NCBI GenBank assembly: GCA_007279945.1
Contig: QYPG01000041.1
Location: forward strand, 1-56,087
DNA length: 56,087 bases
Reading direction: 5' to 3'
Source: Streptomycetaceae bacterium
GTDB taxonomy: Bacteria; Actinomycetota; Actinomycetes; Nanopelagicales; Nanopelagicaceae
Shown here: piece by piece, positions 7,985 through 15,944 of the stretch
How positions within the stretch are numbered: the first letter of the stretch is position 1
Layout of the letters: each line of letters opens with the position of its first letter
Notes under the pieces: model-generated
The model's input: only the letters and a program-made list of their open reading frames with translations
Told to the model about the DNA's origin: nothing
Databases searched by the model: none
Program-made: the position numbers and the translations under genes

Positions 7985-9057
7985 GTTCAGTAGCCAATAG
8001 CGAATTGCAAGAGATTCGCGACGCCGTTGATATAGAGCTCTCTGCATTCTTAAAGCAACAGAGTGATTTTCTTGACTCAATATCAAGTGATTTGAAGCCT
8101 GTATCGCAAGCTTTATCATCATTTGTCCTAGATAGTGGAAAACGTTTGCGGCCTCTATTTGCATATAGCGGTTTTATCAGTGCTGGTGCAGAAATCTCTG
8201 CGCCAGTGATCAGTGCCATTGCAAGCCTGGAACTCTTGCAGGCATGTGCACTCATTCATGATGACTTAATGGATGGCTCAGATACGCGGCGAGGGAAACC
8301 TTCTATTCACCGCCACTTTGAATCTATCCACGTTCAAGACGAGTTAGAAGGTTTTGCTCCAGCCTATGGTTTAGCCGCAGCAGTTTTGTTGGGTGACCTT
8401 GCACTGGTGTGGTCAAATCAGATGTTAAATGAATCTGGTATTTCGCAACAACAAGTGCGCGATGTTCTTCCTATTCATGATGAAATGCGTGTCGAATTAA
8501 TGGCGGGACAATTTCTAGATATTCATGAACAGACTCAAAAGAACACTAACTTAGATCGCTCTATAAAGATTGCCCGATATAAATCTGGCAAGTACACAAT
8601 CGAGCGCCCCTTACATATTGGTGCTGCACTTTCGGGTAAGAAATCATCAGAGCTGATGTCCACACTGTCTGGTTACGGTTTACCGCTCGGCGAAGCTTTT
8701 CAATATAGAGATGATTTGCTGGGTGTTTTTGGGGATTCGAGTTTAACTGGAAAACCTACAGGTGATGATTTACGCGAGGGAAAGCGAACAGTTCTGATTG
8801 CACTCACTGATGCGCGCTCAACAGATGCGATGCGCGAGACAAGCCGCACATACTTTGGTGCCCCAGATCTAGATGAAAAGGGTGTCAGTATTTTGCAAGA
8901 GATGATTGTCACTACTGGAGCTAAAGAGGCCCTAGAGGTTATGATTGATAAGTTAACCGAAGAGTCTTTGAGCGTACTTGAACGACCTGAAATCAATGAT
9001 AATGGACGAGACTTGTTAACAGAGTTAGCCAAAATTGCTACGAAGAGGAATACATAA
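7981..9057 (+). CDS. crtE: Polyprenyl (geranylgeranyl) diphosphate synthase
   Basis: The 358-residue protein is a trans-prenyltransferase with both aspartate motifs: HDDLMDGSDTRRG (Asp94, Asp95, Asp98) and, near residue 240, YRDDLLGVFGD. It condenses isopentenyl diphosphate with allylic diphosphates, and in this position most likely gives C20 geranylgeranyl diphosphate for CrtB. The GTG at 7981 puts the first motif where IdsA/CrtE proteins have it. The stop is followed immediately by crtI. No product length can be proven from the motif, so a longer-chain synthase for quinones is the alternative, though the operon argues against it. Confidence 0.9.
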   Translation: MSSVANSELQEIRDAVDIELSAFLKQQSDFLDSISSDLKPVSQALSSFVLDSGKRLRPLFAYSGFISAGAEISAPVISAIASLELLQACALIHDDLMDGSDTRRGKPSIHRHFESIHVQDELEGFAPAYGLAAAVLLGDLALVWSNQMLNESGISQQQVRDVLPIHDEMRVELMAGQFLDIHEQTQKNTNLDRSIKIARYKSGKYTIERPLHIGAALSGKKSSELMSTLSGYGLPLGEAFQYRDDLLGVFGDSSLTGKPTGDDLREGKRTVLIALTDARSTDAMRETSRTYFGAPDLDEKGVSILQEMIVTTGAKEALEVMIDKLTEESLSVLERPEINDNGRDLLTELAKIATKRNT

Positions 9058-10542
9058 ATGGTTGCGCGCGTAAAAGGTCCGACTGATCACGTTGTCATTG
9101 TTGGTGCTGGCCTAGCCGGTTTAAGTGCCGCCCTCCGCTTAGCCGGTGCAGGTCGAAAAGTTACAGTTATAGAGCGTGAATCTGTACCAGGCGGACGAAA
9201 TGGTTTACTCAATCATCAAGGTTACGCATTTGATACTGGTCCCTCTGTTTTAACAATGCCTTCACTCATTCAAGATGCATTTAATTGCGTAGGTGAAGAT
9301 ATGAATGACTGGCTAGAACTTATGCCGGTATCTCCGTTATATCGCGCATATTACGATGATGGATCACAAATCGATGTGCATGCAAACACAGATGAGATGG
9401 AAGCAGAAATTGCCGCCAAAGTTAGCTCGGCTGAAGCTGCCGGCTATCGCAAATATGTAGATTTTGTGACCAAGCTATATAAGTACGAGATGAATGATTT
9501 TATTGATAGAAATATCGATAGCCCACTCAATCTATTAACTCCCAATCTTGCCCGCTTAATCGCCATAGGTGGTTTTCGTCGACTATCACCAAAAGTCAAT
9601 CAATTTATGAAGGACCCTCGTCTTCAAAAGGTTTACTCATTCCAAGCGATGTATGCCGGTGTGAGTCCGCAACAGGCTTTAGCGATTTATGCAGTTATCG
9701 CCTACATGGACTCAGTCAATGGTGTCTTCTTTCCTAAAGGTGGAATGCATGCGGTTCCACGTGCCTTAGCTGGAGCAGCACAAAAGCATGGCGTTGAGTT
9801 TAAGTACAACACCACAGTTTCTAAGATTGAAGTAACTAATGGCCGTGCTCAAGCAGTTCTGACTGAAGATGGTCAGCGCATTGAATGTGATGCAGTCATT
9901 CTCAACCCCGATCTGCCTGTTGCTTGGCGAGATTTATTGGGTAAGACCCCGCTGTCAGTCAAACGTCTTAACTATTCCCCTTCGTGTGTGACGTTGCTGG
10001 TTGGCTCATCAAAGAAATATGATTTTGCCGCACACCACAATATTCACTTTGGTAAGTCGTGGGATGGCGTCTTTGACGAGCTTATTAAACAAAAGAAACT
10101 CATGAGTGATCCAAGTGTGTTAGTTACTGTCCCCAGTCACGATGATCCAACTCTGGCTCCACCTGGAAAACATTCGTATTACATTCTCTTTCCAACACCA
10201 AACTTGGATGCAGATATCGACTGGACCAAGCAGGCACAGCCATACCGTGATCACATGATCGAAACCTTAGAAAAGCGTGGTTACACCGGCTTTGGTGATG
10301 CAATTGAAACCGAAGTTCTTACTACTCCTCTAGATTGGCAGGCACAGGGAATGGAGCGTGGTGCACCTTTTGCTAGCGCGCATACTTTTTTCCAGACTGG
10401 TCCATTTAGGCCACGCAACATGGCAGCTGGAATTGAAAATGTGGTCTTTGCCGGCTCTGGAACTCAACCAGGCGTTGGCGTACCGATGGTTTTAATCTCT
10501 GGGCGACTAGCCGCTGAACGTATTGTTGGTCCAGTCAAGTAA
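9058..10542 (+). CDS. crtI: Phytoene desaturase CrtI
   Basis: This 494-residue FAD enzyme converts phytoene through successive desaturations to lycopene at the membrane. It shows the N-terminal IVGAGLAGLSAALRL nucleotide-binding motif, the CrtI segment AFDTGPSVLTMPSLI, and the C-terminal FAGSGTQPGVGVPMVLISG motif typical of bacterial-type CrtI. The ATG abuts the crtE stop and the gene abuts crtB, forming the tight crtE-crtI-crtB unit common in actinobacteria. Length and motifs are normal, so it should be functional. Confidence 0.95.
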   Translation: MVARVKGPTDHVVIVGAGLAGLSAALRLAGAGRKVTVIERESVPGGRNGLLNHQGYAFDTGPSVLTMPSLIQDAFNCVGEDMNDWLELMPVSPLYRAYYDDGSQIDVHANTDEMEAEIAAKVSSAEAAGYRKYVDFVTKLYKYEMNDFIDRNIDSPLNLLTPNLARLIAIGGFRRLSPKVNQFMKDPRLQKVYSFQAMYAGVSPQQALAIYAVIAYMDSVNGVFFPKGGMHAVPRALAGAAQKHGVEFKYNTTVSKIEVTNGRAQAVLTEDGQRIECDAVILNPDLPVAWRDLLGKTPLSVKRLNYSPSCVTLLVGSSKKYDFAAHHNIHFGKSWDGVFDELIKQKKLMSDPSVLVTVPSHDDPTLAPPGKHSYYILFPTPNLDADIDWTKQAQPYRDHMIETLEKRGYTGFGDAIETEVLTTPLDWQAQGMERGAPFASAHTFFQTGPFRPRNMAAGIENVVFAGSGTQPGVGVPMVLISGRLAAERIVGPVK

Positions 10543-11415
10543 ATGGATGAACTCGATGCATCCTATGCAGAGTGCAAAAGATTAAACTCATTGCACGGGA
10601 AGACTTATTATTTGGCGACGCTGCTATTGCCAAAAGCCAAACGTAAATATGTTCACGCTCTTTATGGTTTTGCGCGCTATGCCGATGAAATTGTCGACGA
10701 TCTTCAATCTACTTTAAGCGTTGAAGAAAAAGCTAGCGCCTTGAACACTTGGGGCACGAATATTGTGAGTGATTTGAAAACTGGTTCGAGTAATGATGCT
10801 ATTGGTCGAGCATTAATTGATACGGTGCAAAGATTTGCAATTCCACATGCACATTTTGAGGCATTTCTACACTCTATGACCATGGATTTAACGGTGCAGG
10901 AGTATCAAACATATGAAGATTTATTGGAATACGTCTATGGCTCGGCGGCAGTCATTGGCTTAGAAATGGTCCCAGTGCTAGGCGTGCTCAATGATGCGGC
11001 ATATGAAGCCGCAAAGAAACTAGGAATAGCCTTTCAATTAGCTAACTTCATCCGAGATGTTGGAGAAGATCTAGATCGTGGGCGAATTTACCTTCCTATC
11101 GAAGAGCTAGCCGACCATGGTGTAACCCGAGAGATGCTGGAAGCTCGAGTTCTGACACCTCAGATTGTGAGCGCCTTAAAATTTCAAATCGATCGCGTTC
11201 GACAATTACAACGTGAGGCGACACCAGGAATATCGATGTTGGCACCTAATAGCCGCCCATGTATTGAAGCCGCAAGTGAGCTCTACTGTGGAATCGTTGA
11301 TGAGGTCGAAAAAATCGGTTATGACATTTTTAATCACAGAGCAAAGACTTCAACGCCCCGCAGGTTAAAAGTATTTATTAAGGCCTACGTGAAACGTCTT
11401 GCCGTATCCAATTAG
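10543..11415 (+). CDS. crtB: Phytoene synthase CrtB
   Basis: The 290-residue protein joins two geranylgeranyl diphosphates head to head to make phytoene. The two metal-binding motifs of squalene/phytoene synthases are present: YADEIVDDL (Asp48, Asp52 region) and, near residue 170, RDVGEDLDRGRIYLP. The start follows the crtI stop directly. The last 38 bp overlap the convergent crtYd gene, so terminal transcription of the two strands must collide or be attenuated inside coding sequence. Confidence 0.95.
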   Translation: MDELDASYAECKRLNSLHGKTYYLATLLLPKAKRKYVHALYGFARYADEIVDDLQSTLSVEEKASALNTWGTNIVSDLKTGSSNDAIGRALIDTVQRFAIPHAHFEAFLHSMTMDLTVQEYQTYEDLLEYVYGSAAVIGLEMVPVLGVLNDAAYEAAKKLGIAFQLANFIRDVGEDLDRGRIYLPIEELADHGVTREMLEARVLTPQIVSALKFQIDRVRQLQREATPGISMLAPNSRPCIEAASELYCGIVDEVEKIGYDIFNHRAKTSTPRRLKVFIKAYVKRLAVSN

Positions 11416-11677
11416 ACATAACACCAAGTACTAAGGCAAAACCAAAGAACAGATCTTCAACTGGAGCCGATGCTATGCGAAAACCAATAATGCTATCTGG
11501 GCTATACATCACTATATTGCGAGAGGTCAGCCACCAGTTAGTAAGCAGTTGAAAACCAAGAATAATTGCGTAAGACGTCCAAAATACTTTTCGCTTCAGT
11601 AGTTGAGTATTGAATAAATACATATCGAAGCTGATGGCGATTACCACAGCTACCACGGCTAGCTGTGTATAGCTCAT
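11378..11677 (-). CDS. crtYd: Lycopene beta-cyclase subunit CrtYd
   Basis: The 99-residue protein has three membrane helices and the PVEDLFF motif at residues 72-78 that marks the CrtYcd/CarR lycopene cyclase domain. With CrtYc it forms the heterodimeric cyclase of actinobacteria that makes beta-rings on lycopene. Its ATG overlaps the crtYc stop by four bases. It ends inside the 3' end of crtB on the other strand. Related domains serve as lycopene elongases in C50 pathways, but no fused UbiA-type prenyltransferase is present here. Confidence 0.88.
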   Translation of the reverse strand: MSYTQLAVVAVVIAISFDMYLFNTQLLKRKVFWTSYAIILGFQLLTNWWLTSRNIVMYSPDSIIGFRIASAPVEDLFFGFALVLGVMSNWIRQDVSRRP

Positions 11678-11994
11678 AATGGCCAGAACTTCTTGGTTTT
11701 ACGAACCGCCTCAATAGTCATGAGGGCCGCAATGGGAACTACGATGAAAAATAAATACTCCTCTAGTGGAATACACCATGGTCCATAGATTCCAAGAATC
11801 TGATCCTTGTCGAAAAGCCAATGTCCATGAGAGATCGCATATTTATCCCAAGCGATAAAGAGAAATGCAACGGGGGCAATTGCTTTGAGCATTCGTTTAA
11901 CCTGCTTGAGTACACCTACTTTTAAGAAAAGCTCCAGCCAAAATGATCCAGCGACTGTGAAGAGAATCATCGCGAGATATCCATACTTGTGCAC
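11674..11994 (-). CDS. crtYc: Lycopene beta-cyclase subunit CrtYc
   Basis: The 106-residue protein has three membrane helices and the PLEEYLFF motif at residues 76-83, paralogous to the PVEDLFF of CrtYd. It is the first half of the split beta-cyclase. The start is GTG 11994; a TAGCGT hexamer lies six bases upstream (12001-12006), so the mRNA may be leaderless. It is divergent from the riboswitch-controlled gene at 12102, with about 100 bp between them. Confidence 0.88.
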   Translation of the reverse strand: MHKYGYLAMILFTVAGSFWLELFLKVGVLKQVKRMLKAIAPVAFLFIAWDKYAISHGHWLFDKDQILGIYGPWCIPLEEYLFFIVVPIAALMTIEAVRKTKKFWPL

Positions 11995-12011
11995 GAGATA
12001 ACGCTACTCTA

Positions 12012-12097
12012 GGAACTACGGGAGCCGCATAAGGCTGAGAGGGTTTGAGATTCAAACCGACCGATTGACCCGTCCGATAATGCGGACGTGGAAGGGT
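12012..12097 (+). promoter_or_regulatory. TPP riboswitch (THI element)
   Basis: The thiamine-pyrophosphate aptamer hallmarks are all present: the CTGAGA box at 12035-12040, a variable GGTTTGAGATTCAAACC stem-loop at 12042-12058, and the CCGATAATGCGG loop-stem at 12074-12085. The closing stem pairs CTAC (12016-12019) with GTGG (12088-12091). The 3' end of the element, GGAAGG at 12090-12095, is also the ribosome binding site of the ATG at 12102, so TPP binding should hide it and block translation. No terminator hairpin with a U tract is seen, consistent with translational control. Confidence 0.93.
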
Positions 12098-12101
12098 ATA
12101 T

Positions 12102-12677
12102 ATGTCATCGATTGCTTTTGCTGCTTGGGGTTATGAAGTCTCATATCTGGAGCTCGTTGCCGCCGTTACATCCTTTGTCGGCGTATGGCTGGGCACTACG
12201 GGGAAACGAATTACCTGGCCGTGGTGGGCTTTGAGTAGCGCCTTGTACTTGGTTTTCTTTTATCAAGTTGAGCTCTTTGCAAGTGCGGCGCTACAAATAG
12301 TTTTTATTCTCGCCGCAGTATGGGGTTGGCGCGATTGGGCACCGACCGGCGCAGTTCCGGGAACTCTCTCACAACGGATACAAATGTATTGCCTGCTTGG
12401 AACAATCGTCTCTGTAATTGCTCTCACGCCATTGCTATCTCATATTGGAGCAGCAGCTACATGGTCAGATGCATTTTTATTAATTGGGAGTTTGGTCGCT
12501 CAAATATTAATGGTGTATGAAAAAGTTGAATCCTGGATTCTTTGGTTAATCGTGGATGCCGTAGGAACTATTCAATATGCATTGCTGGGATATTGGTTTA
12601 CTGCAGTTTTGTATGCGGCTTTTACTCTAATCGCAGTACTAGGGTGGAAACGCTGGCATGACACTTATAGCCATTGA
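12102..12677 (+). CDS. pnuT: PnuC/PnuT-family transporter, probable thiamine transporter
   Basis: The 191-residue protein has about seven membrane helices and PnuC-family features such as the WPWWALSSALYL segment (Trp-Pro-Trp-Trp), a conserved Trp-rich helix and a closing GYWFTAVLYAAFTLIAVLGWKRW segment. PnuC carriers move vitamin B3 forms by facilitated diffusion; PnuT members under TPP riboswitches move thiamine. The aptamer immediately upstream is the main reason for the thiamine call. Such carriers depend on a cytoplasmic kinase to trap the substrate; the overlapping kinase gene downstream fits that role. Confidence 0.85.
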   Translation: MSSIAFAAWGYEVSYLELVAAVTSFVGVWLGTTGKRITWPWWALSSALYLVFFYQVELFASAALQIVFILAAVWGWRDWAPTGAVPGTLSQRIQMYCLLGTIVSVIALTPLLSHIGAAATWSDAFLLIGSLVAQILMVYEKVESWILWLIVDAVGTIQYALLGYWFTAVLYAAFTLIAVLGWKRWHDTYSH

Positions 12678-13149
12678 TGGGCCAGCTGGGGCTGGTAAAA
12701 CAACGCTGGCTGAGAAATTGCTGCATGAATATAGTGTGGGTCAATCTGTAGCTGTGATTCACATGGATGATCTCTACAACGGTTGGAGCAATCCGCTAAA
12801 CACTAAATTGACCTCAAAACTCGCTGACATTCTGCGCCGATATAGCCTTGGCTTGGCTTTCGAAATTGAAATATTTAACTGGACGTCTATGAAATTTGAT
12901 GGCGTTCAAAGAATTCAATCAAGTGACGTATTGATTATAGAAGGCGTTGGTGCGGCACAAAAAATAGTGCGTGATGCTGGGGCTACAACATTTTGGCTCG
13001 ATATTGAGCCCACTGTTGGACTCCAGCGAGTCTTAGCCCGCGATGGTCTAGAGATTGCACTCTTTATGCACCAATGGCAACTCGACCAAGAAATCCATTT
13101 TCTATCAGATAAGACACGCGAAAACGCACAACACATTCAAAGTTCGTGA
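12658..13149 (+). CDS. Uridine-kinase-like P-loop kinase overlapping pnuT
   Basis: The 163-residue protein has a Walker A motif GPAGAGKTTLA (residues 8-18), the HMDDLYNGW segment seen in actinobacterial uridine-kinase-like proteins (about residues 35-43), and a hydrophobic strand with DVLIIEGVGAA. These parts point to phosphorylation of a small molecule rather than a mechanical ATPase. Its start lies 20 bp inside pnuT, so it is translated from the riboswitch mRNA. The family is normally labelled uridine kinase, but the shared TPP control raises the possibility that it phosphorylates thiamine or a precursor. It is somewhat shorter than typical uridine kinases. Confidence 0.75.
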   Translation: MTLIAIDGPAGAGKTTLAEKLLHEYSVGQSVAVIHMDDLYNGWSNPLNTKLTSKLADILRRYSLGLAFEIEIFNWTSMKFDGVQRIQSSDVLIIEGVGAAQKIVRDAGATTFWLDIEPTVGLQRVLARDGLEIALFMHQWQLDQEIHFLSDKTRENAQHIQSS

Positions 13150-13161
13150 GGCTAAAAGCCC

Positions 13162-13167
13162 TAAAAT
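13162..13167 (+). promoter_or_regulatory. -10 box of a probable leaderless promoter for the PASTA kinase
   Basis: TAAAAT lies seven bases before the ATG at 13175, which is the spacing expected if transcription starts at the start codon. No ribosome binding site is seen. No convincing -35 box is visible. Confidence 0.45.
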
Positions 13168-13174
13168 CCACCGT

Positions 13175-15076
13175 ATGTCTGATCTATCGGGAGAAATCAT
13201 TGATAACCGCTATCAATTGATTCGTCAGATCGCCACTGGTGGGATGGCTTCGATTTATGAAGCCGTAGACACACGACTAGACCGTAAAGTCGCTGTAAAG
13301 ATAATGCACCCCCATTTAGCCCAAGACGATGCATTTGTCAGTCGCTTCATACGAGAAGCTAAAGCTGCTGCTGCCCTCTCGCACCCAAACATTGTCGCAG
13401 TCCAAGATCAAGGGTGGAATCAAAACGGTGTGCCCGCAGTTTTTTTAGTGATGGAATTAATCGAAGGACACACACTTCGTGAGTACCTCAACGAACGAGG
13501 TCGCTTTGAAATAAAAGACGCAATCAATTACTTAACTCCAATATTAAGCGCACTTGCGGCTGCACATGCATTAGGAATTGTTCATCGTGATATGAAACCG
13601 GAGAATATTCTTGTTTCAAAAGAGGGACGTATCAAAATTGCCGACTTCGGCCTAGCTCGGGGCGAACTCATCGGCTCTACTATGACGGCTGAATCCAGTG
13701 TCATTCTGGGCTCGGTCTCATATTTATCACCCGAACAAGTTCAACGTGGAATAGCTGATGCCCGAAGTGATGTCTACGCAGTGGGAATAGTCGCCTTTGA
13801 AATGCTCACAGGTGAAAAACCATTTATTGGGGACTCCCCGATTCAAATTGCTTATATGCATGTAAATCAAGAGATTCCATCGCTGCGTTCCAAGCGTAAC
13901 GAGATTCCCGAGGCGTTAGATGCATTAATTGGCCGGGCCACTGATCGAGATCCAGATAAACGTCCGCGCAATGCTGGAGAATTTTTGGCGGCTCTTGAAA
14001 CAATCTCTATCGACCTTGACCCAAAGAAAAATCAATTAAAGCTAGATTTGGATCTACCAGTAGAGCCGATACGTGAAAAGCCGCGTGGTAAAGTCAAAAA
14101 AATAGTTGAAGAGGTTGTGGAAAAAACCATAGAGGTAATTGAAGATTCTAAATCTCTAAAGCGTTCTGAAGAAAAGAAACATAAATCCAGTAAGCGAGTA
14201 CGCCGTAATCGAAAGGTTGCAATAGTTCTAGCTATTGCCCTAGGAATTGGCGCCTGGTACACGCTTATTGGCCCCGGCTCACGAATCGTTGTTCCTTCTA
14301 CCGTTGGCGGAAGTTACGATGATGCGGTTGCAGCATTTAATCCACTTGGAATCACTAGCGTCAAAGTTGAAAAACGCTTTGATGAGGAGATTGCTAAAGG
14401 AACCATTATCGAATCTATTCCTCCTGGAGGCGGGCGTATTGATAATGGTGGAAGTGTTACATTAATTATTTCTAAAGGCCCTGAGCGCTACCTAATTCCG
14501 GTGCTTAAAGGTTTAACACCTGAAGCGGCAAAGAGTGCAATTGGAAAGTTACCTCTAACAGTTAGAAATGTTTCTGAGGCTTTTAATAGCGAAGTACCCC
14601 AAGGATTTGTAATCTCCTCTTCTCCTGAAGCAGGATTACAAGTGAAACGCGATTCTGTCGTGGACCTAGTAGTCAGTAAAGGTATAGAGACAGTTGCTGT
14701 TGGTTCATACGTAGGTAAGAGCGGTGACCAAGCTCTAAATGAACTTACTAGCTCAGGTTTTAATGTCGAAAGTACATATGCTTTTGATGAGAAGATTCTT
14801 GCTGGTGCCGTCATATCTCAAAATCCCAAGGGCGATGGCTCAATTCCTAAGGGTGCAAAGATTAGCCTGGTTGTCTCTAAGGGTTCTCAATATGTATTTA
14901 TACCAAATGTCTTTTCTATCGATGAGGCAAAAGCGATAAAGGCCCTCAAAGATTTAGAGCTCAAAGTTATCGTTAAGAAGTTGGGATCAAAAAAGCTTAA
15001 AAAGGTAACGAATATTTCGCCAAAGGTTGGTAGCAAAGTTAAACGTGGCAGTACGGTCACAATTACCGTAGGGTAG
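13175..15076 (+). CDS. PknB-type Ser/Thr protein kinase with four PASTA domains
   Basis: The 633-residue protein has an N-terminal kinase domain (about residues 13-275) with Lys42 in VAVKIMHP, the catalytic HRDMKPEN at 137-144 and DFG at 157-159. A Lys/Glu-rich juxtamembrane linker follows, then one membrane helix near residues 349-368 (KVAIVLAIALGIGAW) and four extracellular PASTA repeats to the C-terminus. Such kinases sense muropeptides or lipid II and control cell-wall growth and division. ATG 13175 is chosen because it starts MSDLSGEIIDNRY just before the kinase domain; the longer frame from 13055 overlaps the preceding gene. No pknA, pbpA or rodA neighbours are present, unlike the classic actinobacterial cluster. 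Confidence 0.93.
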   Translation: MSDLSGEIIDNRYQLIRQIATGGMASIYEAVDTRLDRKVAVKIMHPHLAQDDAFVSRFIREAKAAAALSHPNIVAVQDQGWNQNGVPAVFLVMELIEGHTLREYLNERGRFEIKDAINYLTPILSALAAAHALGIVHRDMKPENILVSKEGRIKIADFGLARGELIGSTMTAESSVILGSVSYLSPEQVQRGIADARSDVYAVGIVAFEMLTGEKPFIGDSPIQIAYMHVNQEIPSLRSKRNEIPEALDALIGRATDRDPDKRPRNAGEFLAALETISIDLDPKKNQLKLDLDLPVEPIREKPRGKVKKIVEEVVEKTIEVIEDSKSLKRSEEKKHKSSKRVRRNRKVAIVLAIALGIGAWYTLIGPGSRIVVPSTVGGSYDDAVAAFNPLGITSVKVEKRFDEEIAKGTIIESIPPGGGRIDNGGSVTLIISKGPERYLIPVLKGLTPEAAKSAIGKLPLTVRNVSEAFNSEVPQGFVISSSPEAGLQVKRDSVVDLVVSKGIETVAVGSYVGKSGDQALNELTSSGFNVESTYAFDEKILAGAVISQNPKGDGSIPKGAKISLVVSKGSQYVFIPNVFSIDEAKAIKALKDLELKVIVKKLGSKKLKKVTNISPKVGSKVKRGSTVTITVG

Positions 15077-15080
15077 GTCA

Positions 15081-15944
15081 ATGCCTAAAGCCAAGCCACG
15101 AATCGGTGCACATACTCCTACCACCGGTGGTATGGCTAAGCGATCTATTGAATATGCATTAACAACTGGCGCAGAAGTTATTCAAGTCTTCGCATCTAGT
15201 CCTCGCATGTGGGCGATGCCTGCAGCTAAACCAGATTTAGATGAGGCCTTTAAAATTAAGGCGGCAGAGTTAGATATTGAAACCTATGTTCACGCCCCAT
15301 TCTTGATTAACTTAGGTTCACCAACCGAGGCCACGTATCTGAACTCTCTAGCGTCTACTTCTTACTCATTAGGACGAGCAGTTGATATCGGTGCCCTTGG
15401 TGTAGTAATTCATACGGGCTCGGCGGTAGATGCGACCTATGTCGATCAAGCGTGGAAGCAGATTCATGAGGGCATGATGCCGATACTCAACGCCCTTGAT
15501 GATGATGCTCCTTTCTTGCTTTTAGAGCCCACTGCAGGTCAAGGTCAATCACTGGTTAAAAAGCTAGATGATTTAGAGAACTATTTAAAAGCTCTTGAAT
15601 ATCATCCAAAGGTAGGAATCTGTCTAGATACCTGTCACGTCTTTGCTGCCGGGCACGATATTGCCGTTAAAGGTGGAATGACTAAGACCATAGATTTACT
15701 CATTCAAATTGCAGGTGTTGAACGTTTCAAGCTGATACATGCCAATGATTCAATGGATGTATGTGGTGCCCTAAAAGATCGCCATCAAAATATTGGAGAT
15801 GGTCATATCGGTGTCAACGCCTTTGCCGAATTATTAGCACACCCAGCAGTTGCCGGCGTTCCTTTAGTTTTAGAGACTCCAGGTATGGAGAAAAAACATA
15901 CTGTTGAAGTCGCTCTATTAAAAAAACTCCGCGATAAGAAATGA
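15081..15944 (+). CDS. nfo: Deoxyribonuclease IV (AP endonuclease Nfo)
   Basis: The 287-residue TIM-barrel protein matches endonuclease IV, a zinc-dependent enzyme that nicks DNA at abasic sites in base-excision repair. Visible family motifs are YVHAPFLINLGSP, LLLEPTAGQGQS, GICLDTCHVFAAGHD and KLIHANDSMDVCGALKDRHQNIGDGHIG, which supply the His, Glu and Asp ligands of the trinuclear zinc site. Length is normal. It starts four bases after the kinase gene and overlaps the following EamA gene by ATGA. Confidence 0.93.
   Translation: MPKAKPRIGAHTPTTGGMAKRSIEYALTTGAEVIQVFASSPRMWAMPAAKPDLDEAFKIKAAELDIETYVHAPFLINLGSPTEATYLNSLASTSYSLGRAVDIGALGVVIHTGSAVDATYVDQAWKQIHEGMMPILNALDDDAPFLLLEPTAGQGQSLVKKLDDLENYLKALEYHPKVGICLDTCHVFAAGHDIAVKGGMTKTIDLLIQIAGVERFKLIHANDSMDVCGALKDRHQNIGDGHIGVNAFAELLAHPAVAGVPLVLETPGMEKKHTVEVALLKKLRDKK

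Noticed and set aside
13055-13174. Longer N-terminus for the PASTA kinase
   Set aside because: It overlaps the P-loop kinase gene, has no kinase-family similarity, and a start with a -10 box lies at 13175.
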